Shown: positions 7,573-14,267 of the stretch, one piece after another | How the letters are laid out: every line of letters starts with the position of its first letter | Numbering within the stretch: the first letter of the stretch is position 1 | Assembly (NCBI GenBank): GCA_036477795.1 | Contig: JAZGDL010000414.1 | Coordinates: forward strand, 1-18,023 | Length of the DNA: 18,023 nucleotides | Direction: 5' to 3' | Origin: JAZGDL01 sp036477795 | GTDB lineage: Bacteria > Planctomycetota > Phycisphaerae > UBA1845 | Notes under the pieces: model-generated | Databases searched by the model: none | What the model was told of the DNA's origin: nothing | Seen by the model: only the letters and a program-made list of their open reading frames with translations | Made by a program: the position numbers and the translations under genes

Positions 7573-9003
7573 TCATCGCGCCGCCGGCTGTCCCAGTTGT
7601 TCTTCCAACTCGCTGAGCACCGCACGTATGCTCTTTTGCTTCTCGCCCGCAGCCGCGTTCCAGCGGACGGTTTCATCCTTTTCGACCATGTTTTTGATTC
7701 GTCTGGAGGCCAACAGCACCGTCGAGTGGTTCTTGTTTCCCATGAAACGGCCGATCTCCGGGAAACTCATGTCAGTGTGTCGCCGGGTAAGATACATGGT
7801 GATGCCACGGGCCAGGGCGATGGTGCGGGACTTGCGCGAGGTATGCAGGTCCGCGGGACTGAGCCCAAAGTAGATGGTCACGACGCTCTCAATGTCGGAG
7901 AGTCGAACGATCGACGTGGTCCGTTGGATGAGGTCCTGCAAGCCCTGAACAGCCAGGGAGAGCGTGATCGGCTTCTTCAACACGCTGGCCAGTGCCACCA
8001 GCTTATAAAGGGCCCCCTCGAGCTCGCGGATGTTGGCCCGACAGTGCTCGGCGATGTATTCGACGACCGGGTCGGGCACCTTGCACTCCATCTTGACGGC
8101 CCGGCGGCGGAGCACCTCCACGCGCATGTCGAATTCGGGGGCGTCGATCTTGACCACCATGCCGGAGACGAAGCGGGTGACCAGCGACTCGGAAAGGTTG
8201 CTGATCATCTTGGGATGGGCGTCCGATGCCATAACGAGCTGCTTACCGGCGACATCGATGGCGTTGAAGGTGTGGAGGAACTCCGACTGAGTGCCGCGCT
8301 TGTTGGAGAAGAAATGCACGTCGTCGATGACCAGAACGTCGACCTTGCGGTAACGATCGCGGAACGATTCCAGCTCGCCGGACTTGACGGCGAAGACATA
8401 CTGATTGGTGAAATCCTCACCGCATAGATAACGGTAGACCCGGTCGGGCTGTCGATCGCGCAGCCGGTTGCAAATAGCCTGCAGGAGGTGCGTTTTGCCG
8501 ATGCCGCAGCCGCCGTGGATGAACAACGGGTTGAACTGCGAGGCAGGCTGTTCGGCCACGCTGATCGATGTGGTGTAGGCCAGACGATTGGCGTCCCCGA
8601 CCACGAAATCATCGAAGGTGCGGTTGGGCACGGTGACCGGCGGCGGCGTGCCGAGCTTCTTCTGCGCCCGGGCCAGGCGCTCCGGGTTGTTGGTGGCATA
8701 ATCGACCTGAGAGTCGGGCTGCTTCTTGCGAACCTGTCTGGACAAAGCCGGATCGATGGTAAAGGCCACATCCAACGGCTTTCCCACGATTTCCAATGCG
8801 GTCTCCTTTATGGCGTCGACAAAATGCCGTTCGATCCATCCCCCTACGAACTGGTTGGGGACGCTGACGTTGACGAAACCGTCGGCCAGGGCGAACTCGG
8901 TCGATCCTTTGAACCACACGTTGAAGCGTTGTGGACCCACCTTGTCGGCGATTCGGTCCTGCAGTTGCGTGACCATGGAGTCAGGATTTGCGCACACCAC
9001 CAC
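7573..9003 (-). CDS. dnaA: Chromosomal replication initiator DnaA
   Basis: This ATP-binding initiator binds DnaA boxes and opens the replication origin. The order of parts is domain I (KVGPQRFNVWF...PNQFVGGWIERHF), a short linker, an AAA+ domain, and a C-terminal helix-turn-helix. Walker A is GGCGIGKT at 164-171, and Walker B is VLVIDD with Asp227-Asp228 followed by VHFF. The DNA-binding signature at about 422-429 reads GNKNHSTV where most DnaA proteins read GGRDHTTV, so Arg-Asp-His-Thr is Lys-Asn-His-Ser here. The start is taken as GTG 9003 (476 aa) because GGGAGGGA lies seven bases upstream; GTG codons at 9000 and 8997 and ATG at 8976 are alternatives, and the frame extends to a TTG at 9042. 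No dnaN or recF is adjacent. It could be one of several DnaA paralogues, which some Planctomycetota carry. Confidence 0.95.
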   Translation of the reverse strand: MVVCANPDSMVTQLQDRIADKVGPQRFNVWFKGSTEFALADGFVNVSVPNQFVGGWIERHFVDAIKETALEIVGKPLDVAFTIDPALSRQVRKKQPDSQVDYATNNPERLARAQKKLGTPPPVTVPNRTFDDFVVGDANRLAYTTSISVAEQPASQFNPLFIHGGCGIGKTHLLQAICNRLRDRQPDRVYRYLCGEDFTNQYVFAVKSGELESFRDRYRKVDVLVIDDVHFFSNKRGTQSEFLHTFNAIDVAGKQLVMASDAHPKMISNLSESLVTRFVSGMVVKIDAPEFDMRVEVLRRRAVKMECKVPDPVVEYIAEHCRANIRELEGALYKLVALASVLKKPITLSLAVQGLQDLIQRTTSIVRLSDIESVVTIYFGLSPADLHTSRKSRTIALARGITMYLTRRHTDMSFPEIGRFMGNKNHSTVLLASRRIKNMVEKDETVRWNAAAGEKQKSIRAVLSELEEQLGQPAAR

Positions 9004-9010
9004 CGTAAGC

Positions 9011-9018
9011 TCCCTCCC
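9011..9018 (-). promoter_or_regulatory. Shine-Dalgarno site deciding the dnaA start
   Basis: GGGAGGGA on the minus strand is followed by a 7-base spacer and three consecutive GTG codons (9003, 9000, 8997). It lies inside the longer frame that begins at the TTG at 9042, which argues against that upstream start. Confidence 0.75.
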
Positions 9019-9147
9019 GTGATCGGGACAGCGATTATTCAAGAACAGAACAGAATAAATGTGTTCAGAAACGTTAGCCGAATCGTTCCTGCCAAAAAAG
9101 CCATCGTGGTTGGAGGCTTAACCGAATGTTCCACTACTGTTGATGCA

Positions 9148-9176
9148 AAGGTATCACCGAAATCCGGCGTTGTCAA
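9148..9176 (-). promoter_or_regulatory. Candidate sigma-70 promoter of dnaA
   Basis: On the minus strand a perfect TTGACA (9176-9171) is followed by 17 bases and TACCTT (9153-9148), a weak -10 that keeps the key T, A and final T. The predicted transcript would have a leader of roughly 140 nt before the GTG start. The DnaA box at 9197-9205 lies about 20 bp upstream of the -35. This is by-eye matching only. Confidence 0.5.
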
Positions 9177-9196
9177 TAGGGTTTTCCCTCAGCGGG

Positions 9197-9205
9197 TTAT
9201 GCACA
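9197..9205. promoter_or_regulatory. Perfect DnaA box, with two weaker neighbours
   Basis: TTATGCACA at 9197-9205 matches the consensus TTATNCACA in all positions. Two 7-of-9 matches lie close by, at 9213-9221 (reverse orientation) and 9220-9228, and an 11-base A-tract follows at 9241-9251. Being just upstream of the likely dnaA promoter, the site suggests autoregulation, or part of an origin. The altered DNA-binding signature of this DnaA means its true box may differ. Apart from these sites and the promoter, 9004-9389 holds only repeat DNA at 9325-9362. Confidence 0.55.
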
Positions 9206-9324
9206 CGTCGCTTGTGTTTCAATTCACATAGGGTTAGCTCAAAAAAAAAAACTTTCAACACCGGTTGGCCACGTTGGTTTCCGCACGGTGGACAGGCTTG
9301 GGGACAAGTGCCCTGTCGGCTTTG

Positions 9325-9362
9325 CGGATTGGGAATTGCCGATTGGGGATTGGGGGATTGTC
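9325..9362. repeat. GATTGGG-type 7-mer repeats
   Basis: A short run of degenerate GATTGGG/GATTGGGG units lies just downstream of the GNAT gene. It is the same family as the repeat tract inside that gene at 10044-10117 and the tract at 4640-4700. Confidence 0.7.
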
Positions 9363-9389
9363 AGTCCGCTCGTGCCTTTCTTCCCCGTT

Positions 9390-10571
9390 TCAGAAACGAG
9401 CACAGGAGATCCAGGCACGTCGGCGCCCGACCTCGAAGAACCCCCACCGCTCATACAGCCGACATGCGGGACGGTTCGTACTGTCCACCGCAAGGGTGAG
9501 CGTTTTCATGCCGCGTTGGCGCCCAAGTTCAATCGCCAGCGATAGTAGCGCGTCGCCGATGCGTCGTCCGCGCGCTCCCGCGGTGACGCCCATGTATACG
9601 ATCTCCAGGCTTTCGCGGTTGGGCACACCGGTTATCAGGAGCACACCGACGGGCGTGTCACCCTGCAGGGCGAGATGCCAAAGGCCAGCGTGATGTATGC
9701 CGGTGTGGCGATGACCGACCAGCACGTCGCAAGTATCACGCAGGCCGCTAAGTGCAGGACAATCATGAGATTCGACGTATGTTGCATCCAAAACGTTGAT
9801 GAAACGTTCTCGAAGATCGTGCGTATAGGTAAGATAATTCAGGTCCTCCGGGAGTCGCATTGGCGGTATCGGCTCGGACAGGCTGCGGTTCTGATAGACA
9901 AGCTCCGCCAGGTACTTGAAACCCGATGCCAGATAGATTCGGGCTGTACGGTTGCTGTTGGGTATCAGCAAGGCCTGCAAGAACACCACACCCCGCTGCC
10001 AGGCTTCATGCTGCAACCTTCTGAGCAACGAAACGCCGACGGAATTGACGATTGACGATTGACGATTGACGATTGGGGATTGGGGATTGGGGATTGCGGA
10101 TTGCGGATTGCGGATTCCCCTCCGTGCCTTCGTGCCTTCGTGCCTTTCTTCCCCTCCGTCCCTCCGTCCCTTCGTCCCTTCGTCCCTATTTCCCCCTGCA
10201 TCCCTTCGTCCCTTGGTCCCTCTCGTTTCGAATCCGTGGGCATCATCACCGCCGGGGCCCAGCATGGTTAGCGCGCTGCGACCTGGCGAAGCCACCGCGA
10301 GACATGCGCCGACCAGCCCCTGATCCTGCCTGGCTCCCAGAACCAGGTCGATATTGAGCTTTTGAGCCCGGACAGCGTGCAGTAGCGCTTCGAGGTCGCG
10401 GTCGACCCGGTCGGCAGGGTGGACACCGTCACCGACGATAATGCGCAAAGCTGCGGTCCGATCTGGATGATCGTACCCCAACAACTCGATTTCGGCGGAT
10501 AATCTGTCGCTGAGGCCGGAAGCCATGGCCAATTCCAATACGCGACGGGGATGGGAATGCCTCAATGGCAC
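9390..10571 (-). CDS. Tandem GNAT-domain acetyltransferase interrupted by in-frame repeat DNA
   Basis: This 393-aa protein has two GNAT folds. The C-terminal one (about 290-393) has the full acetyl-CoA site: LEIVYMGVTAGARGRRIGDALL, whose R-G-R-R-I-G is the pyrophosphate-binding loop, then NRPACRLYERWGFFEVGRR. The N-terminal one (about 30-220) includes LVGACLAVASPGRSALTMLGPG and later a strand-helix part, VGVSLLRRLQHEAWQRGVVFLQALL. Between them, residues about 118-176 are a low-complexity Arg/Gly/Lys/Glu then Asn/Pro/Gln/Ser peptide encoded by intergenic-type repeats (10044-10222). The reading frame stays open through this insert, which falls where the first domain's acetyl-CoA loop should be. 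The substrate is unknown; tandem GNATs include mycothiol synthase, but no specific match is claimed. The start GTG 10571 has no clear Shine-Dalgarno; ATG at 10526 is an alternative. Confidence 0.85.
   Translation of the reverse strand: MPLRHSHPRRVLELAMASGLSDRLSAEIELLGYDHPDRTAALRIIVGDGVHPADRVDRDLEALLHAVRAQKLNIDLVLGARQDQGLVGACLAVASPGRSALTMLGPGGDDAHGFETRGTKGRRDAGGNRDEGTKGRRDGGEERHEGTKARRGIRNPQSAIPNPQSPIVNRQSSIVNSVGVSLLRRLQHEAWQRGVVFLQALLIPNSNRTARIYLASGFKYLAELVYQNRSLSEPIPPMRLPEDLNYLTYTHDLRERFINVLDATYVESHDCPALSGLRDTCDVLVGHRHTGIHHAGLWHLALQGDTPVGVLLITGVPNRESLEIVYMGVTAGARGRRIGDALLSLAIELGRQRGMKTLTLAVDSTNRPACRLYERWGFFEVGRRRAWISCARF
10044..10222. repeat. Composite repeat tract inside the GNAT coding region
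   Basis: From 10047 the plus strand reads about four GATTGAC, three GATTGGG and three GATTGCG 7-mers, then from about 10118 a run of CCTCCGTGCC/TTCGTGCC and TTCGTCCC/CCTCCGTCCC 8-mers up to about 10222. Both unit types occur as intergenic repeats at 4615-4710, 7533-7567, 11535-11665 and 16897-17070. The total length keeps the minus-strand frame open. Confidence 0.9.
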
Positions 10572-10640
10572 GGCGCGAGAAAGGGCACGTGTTTAGCGCC
10601 CCCGGCACGATCCTCAGCCCCGTTAGGTGCGAAGGTTGGT

Positions 10641-11085
10641 AGCCAGGGGCGTCAGCCCCTGGCTAATCACTGGCGCCCTTTCAGGGCTGTGTCGCTGTGC
10701 CCCGCACGCTAGACGCGTACGAGAAGGAATTCTCGCACCAGCAGTCGCTCCCGCTTGTAGCATACGGGCCTGATCGACGCATGGCAATCGGCTTCGCCGG
10801 GGCATGATAGGGTGCGTGACACTATCGGCGGCTTCAGCGCCGTACCCTGATGCAGCCTGAAAGGCTGAACGAAAGTAGCCGTGGGCAAGTCCCGCTATTG
10901 CGGGACGCCGCCCACGGTAACCCCAACACCCGTTCCATTCGACCCTGTAAGGGTCGCATAAACGTCCCGTCGCACGCGCCGCAGAGAATAGACGACCCCT
11001 TCAGGGTCGGGTGGTTCGGTGGCGGCGCCATCCGGGGGTGGCGCTACGCTTGCCCCCGGCTATTACAGAGCAGGCCTTCAGCCTG
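10641..11085. repeat. Cluster of small palindromes in a 612-bp gene-free stretch
   Basis: The gap 10572-11183 holds no convincing gene. It carries at least eight short hairpins: 10641-10664 (10-bp arms, AGCCAGGGGC), 10675-10687, 10826-10842, 10853-10867 (CAGCCT-GAA-AGGCTG), a two-level hairpin 10879-10917 (outer 8-bp and inner 6-bp arms), 10940-10956 (CGACCCT-GTA-AGGGTCG), 10993-11009 and 11071-11085. Most loops read TTCA, TGAA or GTA. They look like variants of one palindromic motif rather than independent terminators. Confidence 0.8.
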
Positions 11086-11126
11086 CAACCACAGCCGCCG
11101 ATTCTGTCACGGACCCGGCATGATAA

Positions 11127-11154
11127 TTGCACGGTTGGTCCTGACACCTATAAT
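11127..11154 (+). promoter_or_regulatory. Candidate sigma-70 promoter for the HEAT lipoprotein gene
   Basis: TTGCAC at 11127-11132 and a perfect TATAAT at 11149-11154 are 16 bases apart, placing a start near 11161, about 23 bases before the TTG start codon. It is the best promoter match seen on the plus strand and could also feed the downstream kinase-STAS-transport cluster if transcription passes the repeat at 11535-11665. Confidence 0.65.
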
Positions 11155-11183
11155 TCGGCTGACGTTAGGTTGGAGCAATCGCT

Positions 11184-11573
11184 TTGAGAAGGACAGGTGT
11201 CGTCAGGCTGACAGCCATGTTCTGGGCCGGCGGGGTAATCGGGGGCTGCGGTCCGAAGGAGGCGGCCGTGGGACCGTCGATGCAGTCGGTAGAGGCCGCG
11301 GTCCGAATCAGAGCGATTCAGCGTGCGGCGTTGGAGGGAGATTCATCGGCCCTGCCGCATCTGGTGGATCGCCTGGAAGACGAAGACCCGGCCGTGCGAT
11401 TCACAGCCATCATCGCCTTGGAGCGGATCACTGGAGAGCGATTCGGGTACGGTTATGGTGCTTCGATCGAGCGTCGCGCTTTGGCGACGGCTCGCTGGCG
11501 CACGTTTCTGGTTGAACGTGTCCGTGCGGAGGCGGAGGAAGGCACGGAGGCACGAAGGGACGAAGGAACGTAG
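11184..11573 (+). CDS. HEAT-repeat lipoprotein with repeat-derived C-terminus
   Basis: This 129-aa protein starts at a TTG (11184) with GGAG eight bases upstream. The start leaves two arginines before a hydrophobic stretch ending in VIGGC, an acceptable lipobox, so Cys22 is the likely lipidated residue and the protein would sit on a membrane outside the cytoplasm. Residues about 43-85 (RAIQRAALEGDSSALPHLVD, then LEDEDPAVRFTAIIALERIT) form HEAT-like paired helices used for protein binding. The last 13 or so residues (EEGTEARRDEGT and the stop) are encoded by the CACGGAGG/CACGAAGG repeat, so the natural end of the gene has probably been replaced or extended by repeat DNA. No enzymatic motif is present. 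A partner is not evident; the kinase-STAS genes follow 117 bp later. Confidence 0.8.
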   Translation: MRRTGVVRLTAMFWAGGVIGGCGPKEAAVGPSMQSVEAAVRIRAIQRAALEGDSSALPHLVDRLEDEDPAVRFTAIIALERITGERFGYGYGASIERRALATARWRTFLVERVRAEAEEGTEARRDEGT

Positions 11574-11665
11574 GGACGAGGGGACATAGGCGGACGAAGG
11601 GACGTAGGGAATCGTCACTCTTCACTCCGTGCCTTCGTACCTCCGTGCCTTACCCTTCACTCTTC
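11535..11665. repeat. Inverted CACGGAGG-type repeat with conserved 32-bp core
   Basis: GGCACGGAGGCACGAAGG units at 11541 onward are matched by inverse CCTTCGT-ACCTCCGTGCC units at about 11632-11651. In between, 11607-11638 is identical in 31 of 32 positions to 17025-17056, and both copies continue into CCTTCACTCTTC. The element overlaps the 3' end of the HEAT lipoprotein gene. Confidence 0.85.
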
Positions 11666-11690
11666 GAACTGAGGTACCGTTGGGGCGGGT

Positions 11691-12128
11691 GTGTTGTCGC
11701 AGAATCGATTCGATGAAACCGCGTCGCTACGTATTCGCGGCGAGCCCAGCGAACTGAGTTCCGTGCGCCAGCATGTTGAGGAGCAGGCGCGCGCGGTGGG
11801 GTTTTCAGACGCTGAGACGGGCAAGATTGCCCTGGCTGTTGACGAAGCGTTGGCCAATGTGATTCGCCACGGTTATGGTGGGCCTTGCGACAGGCCCATC
11901 GACATTACCATCGAGCAGGTGCAATGGGCCCAAGAGGTGGCGATTGCGATCACCATACGCGATTTCGGACAGCAGGTCGATCCGGCTGACATCGCGGGGC
12001 GGATGCTCGAAGACGTGCGCCCGGGCGGACTGGGCGTGCACATCATCCACGCGGTCATGGATGAAGTGACGTATACACCGGCGCAAGGCGGCGGAATGCA
12101 GTTGGTCATGAAAAAGAAACTACCATGA
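11691..12128 (+). CDS. RsbW/SpoIIAB-like serine kinase (HATPase fold)
   Basis: This 145-aa protein has the GHKL ATP-binding fold of anti-sigma-factor serine kinases. The N box is VDEALANVIRHGY with the catalytic-type Glu52 and Mg-binding Asn56; the G1 box is RDFG with Asp91 and Gly93; the G2 box is RPGGLGVHII at 110-119. It is about the usual length of RsbW. Such kinases phosphorylate a STAS partner on serine and bind a target when the partner is phosphorylated. The next gene is a STAS protein whose ATG overlaps this stop by 4 nt, so the two are surely co-translated. No sigma factor gene is nearby, which leaves the transporter genes as possible targets. The start is the GTG at 11691; its Shine-Dalgarno is weak. 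Confidence 0.9.
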   Translation: MLSQNRFDETASLRIRGEPSELSSVRQHVEEQARAVGFSDAETGKIALAVDEALANVIRHGYGGPCDRPIDITIEQVQWAQEVAIAITIRDFGQQVDPADIAGRMLEDVRPGGLGVHIIHAVMDEVTYTPAQGGGMQLVMKKKLP

Positions 12129-12463
12129 GTGACGTGATCGAAGCGGTGACGCATGAGGACGGTGGAATCGTTGTGCGCCTGACGGGTGAGATCGACCTGC
12201 ACCAGTCGCCGCAGTTCCATCAGCAATTGGTCGCACTATGCGACGAGCAACCGCAGAGGCTGATCCTGGACCTCTCCGCGGTGCGATACATCGACTCTTC
12301 GGGCGTCGGATCGATGGTCGAGATATTCCGGCGGTTGAAGAAAGAGGGCCGCTTGATGATTCTGGTCAGCCCCAGCGAGCGTGTCCGCGGGGTGTTGGAG
12401 ATCACCAGGCTTGACGAGTTCTTCACCATCGTGGGCTCCGCCGACGAGGCGCTGAAACTGTGA
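12125..12463 (+). CDS. STAS-domain protein (anti-sigma antagonist / MlaB-like)
   Basis: This 112-aa protein is a single STAS domain: RLTGEIDLHQSPQFHQQL, then LILDLSAVRYIDSSGVGSMV, then LVSPSERVRGVLEITRLDEFF. The DSSGVG at 57-62 keeps the phosphoacceptor serine; by position Ser59 matches Ser58 of SpoIIAA. It overlaps the kinase gene by 4 nt upstream and the permease gene by 4 nt downstream (GTGA). This placement fits two roles known for STAS proteins: substrate of an RsbW kinase, and cytoplasmic MlaB subunit that binds the ATPase of Mla-type lipid transporters. Which of these applies cannot be told from sequence alone, and one protein could do both. Confidence 0.92.
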   Translation: MSDVIEAVTHEDGGIVVRLTGEIDLHQSPQFHQQLVALCDEQPQRLILDLSAVRYIDSSGVGSMVEIFRRLKKEGRLMILVSPSERVRGVLEITRLDEFFTIVGSADEALKL

Positions 12464-13329
12464 GCGACACGCCCTCCGGCAATACTTCCGGTGCCCTTCC
12501 GGGGCCGGTTCACCGCGGTATCACGTCCATCGGCCGATTCACGCAGCAACGATTGCAGCAGGGGGCAGCGGGGGCCCGTTATGTGGGCGGCGCCGTCTAT
12601 CTGCTGCATGACACCATCGTGTGGGCATTACGGGGTTTGTTCACCCGGCGGGTGAAGTTCGGGGCACCGGCGCTGGCCGCCCAGATGGTTCGCGTCGGTG
12701 TGCGGAGCATTGCCATCGTTGTGCTCGTTCAGGTGTTCATTGGAATGATCCTGGCGTTGCAATTGGCACCGACCTTGGAAACCTACGGTCAGCTCGAGCG
12801 CGTGGCGGACGTTGTCGGCATCGCGGTGGTGCGTGAGTTGGGACCGCTCCTGACGGCAATCGTGCTGAGCGGATTCGCGGGGGCGTCGATCGCCGCGGAA
12901 TTGGGCGCCATGGTGGAGGCGGAGGAGATCAAGGCCCTGCGGGCCCACGCCCTTGATCCGGTGCGCTTTCTGGTCGTGCCGCGCCTGTTGGCGACGGCCA
13001 GCATGATCGTGGTGCTCACCGTCATCGCTGATTTCGTAGGTGTTTTCGGCGGTTTTGTCACCGCTGTCCTGGTGCTGGATGTGCCCTCGTTTCTTTACAT
13101 AAGCCTGACCCAGGAGGCGCTGGTTACCATGGACTTTTTCACCGGCCTGGTGAAGGCGGCGGTGTTCGGGGTCATCATCGCCATGATCGCCTGCTACGAG
13201 GGATTGCACGTGACCGGTGGGGCGGAAGGCGTCGGGCGGGCAACTACCGCGACGGTGGTCAAATCCATCGTGGCCCTGATCGGGATCGACGCCATGTTCA
13301 CCAGTGTGTTTTATGTCCTTGAGATCTGA
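12460..13329 (+). CDS. mlaE: MlaE-family ABC transporter permease
   Basis: This 289-aa inner-membrane protein is the permease of an MCE/Mla lipid transporter. The first 45 or so residues are polar, then come an amphipathic helix region, and about five hydrophobic segments (for example IAIVVLVQVFIGMILALQL, VPRLLATASMIVVLTVIADF, AAVFGVIIAMIACYEGL). The family hallmark RELGPLLTAIVLSGFAGASI followed by EEIKALRA and LDPVRFLVVPRLLA is present. The GTG start at 12460 overlaps the STAS stop. The MlaF-type ATPase follows 32 bp later. Direction of transport is not shown by sequence. Confidence 0.95.
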   Translation: MSDTPSGNTSGALPGPVHRGITSIGRFTQQRLQQGAAGARYVGGAVYLLHDTIVWALRGLFTRRVKFGAPALAAQMVRVGVRSIAIVVLVQVFIGMILALQLAPTLETYGQLERVADVVGIAVVRELGPLLTAIVLSGFAGASIAAELGAMVEAEEIKALRAHALDPVRFLVVPRLLATASMIVVLTVIADFVGVFGGFVTAVLVLDVPSFLYISLTQEALVTMDFFTGLVKAAVFGVIIAMIACYEGLHVTGGAEGVGRATTATVVKSIVALIGIDAMFTSVFYVLEI

Positions 13330-13361
13330 CGTGTTACGATTTGAGTCGGCGTAACGGGCGC

Positions 13362-14231
13362 ATGAAGCAACACACGGCCATTTCCATCCGCGATCTGGTG
13401 AAGGAGTTTGTGACCCCCGAGGGCGAGCCCGTCCGCGTTCTGGACGGCGTGAATTTCGACGTCTATCGAGGCGAAACGCTGGTCATCATGGGCGGCAGCG
13501 GTTGCGGTAAGAGCACTCTGCTGAACTGCCTGATCAGCGAATACACCGTGGACGGCGGCCGGATTCTCTATCAGACCAAGGACATGGCAGAGCCGGTCGA
13601 CCTCTGCACCATGGACGAGACCGCTTTGAACACGCTGCGCACCAGGTTCGGCATTCTCTTTCAAAGCGGTGCGCTGTTTAACTCCATGACCGTGGCGGAG
13701 AACATCGCACTCCCTTTGACCGAGCATTCGTACGTCGATCCGTCGATTATCGACATTGTGGTGACCCTCAAGCTGCAACAGGTCAAGATGCTGGCCCACC
13801 GCAACAAAATGCCGGCGCAGTTGTCCGGTGGTCAGAAGAAGCGTGCCGGCCTGGCCCGGGCCACCGCTCTGGACCCTGAGATTCTTTTCTATGACGAGCC
13901 CTCCGCCGGCCTCGATCCGGTGACCAGCGCCGCCATTGATGAACTGATGATGGACCTGTCCAAGAAGTTGCAGGTGACCAGCGTGGTGGTTACTCATGAG
14001 ATGGACTCGGCGTTTCGCATCGCCGACCGAATGGTTATGCTGGACAAAGGTCGGGTGCTCAAGATCGGCCGGCGGGCGGAGTTTCAGGCCATTCGCGACG
14101 CCCCGCCGGAGTCGTTGAATTCGCTTGATGACCGCCTGATGCACCAGTTTTTGAACGGCACCAGTGACGGTCCGATCACCGACGCCGAGGGCATGACGGA
14201 GTTCGAAAAGCTGATCATTTCGGGCGAATAG
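13362..14231 (+). CDS. mlaF: MlaF-family ABC transporter ATPase
   Basis: This 289-aa cytoplasmic ATPase powers the MCE system. Walker A is GGSGCGKST (44-52), the signature is LSGGQKKRAGLARA from Leu154, Walker B is ILFYDEPSAGLDP with Asp178 and catalytic Glu179, and the H-loop is THEMD with His212. The KKRAGLARA form of the signature is typical of MlaF and its relatives. ATG 13362 is chosen because the product then begins MKQHTAISIRDL, close to the first strand; an in-frame TTG at 13341 adds seven residues. Neither has a good Shine-Dalgarno. The tail after about residue 250 may contact the STAS protein as MlaF does MlaB, but this is inference. Confidence 0.95.
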   Translation: MKQHTAISIRDLVKEFVTPEGEPVRVLDGVNFDVYRGETLVIMGGSGCGKSTLLNCLISEYTVDGGRILYQTKDMAEPVDLCTMDETALNTLRTRFGILFQSGALFNSMTVAENIALPLTEHSYVDPSIIDIVVTLKLQQVKMLAHRNKMPAQLSGGQKKRAGLARATALDPEILFYDEPSAGLDPVTSAAIDELMMDLSKKLQVTSVVVTHEMDSAFRIADRMVMLDKGRVLKIGRRAEFQAIRDAPPESLNSLDDRLMHQFLNGTSDGPITDAEGMTEFEKLIISGE

Positions 14232-14267
14232 GCAGCCGCCGATCTCAGAAAGTATGGAGCTTCGTTA

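Noticed and set aside
7378..8427. 349-codon plus-strand frame over the repeat island and dnaA
   Set aside because: It starts in the inverted-repeat element and then is antisense to dnaA; no family features.
10850..11515. 221-codon frame over the palindrome cluster and lipoprotein gene
   Set aside because: It consists of translated palindromes and an out-of-frame reading of the HEAT lipoprotein.
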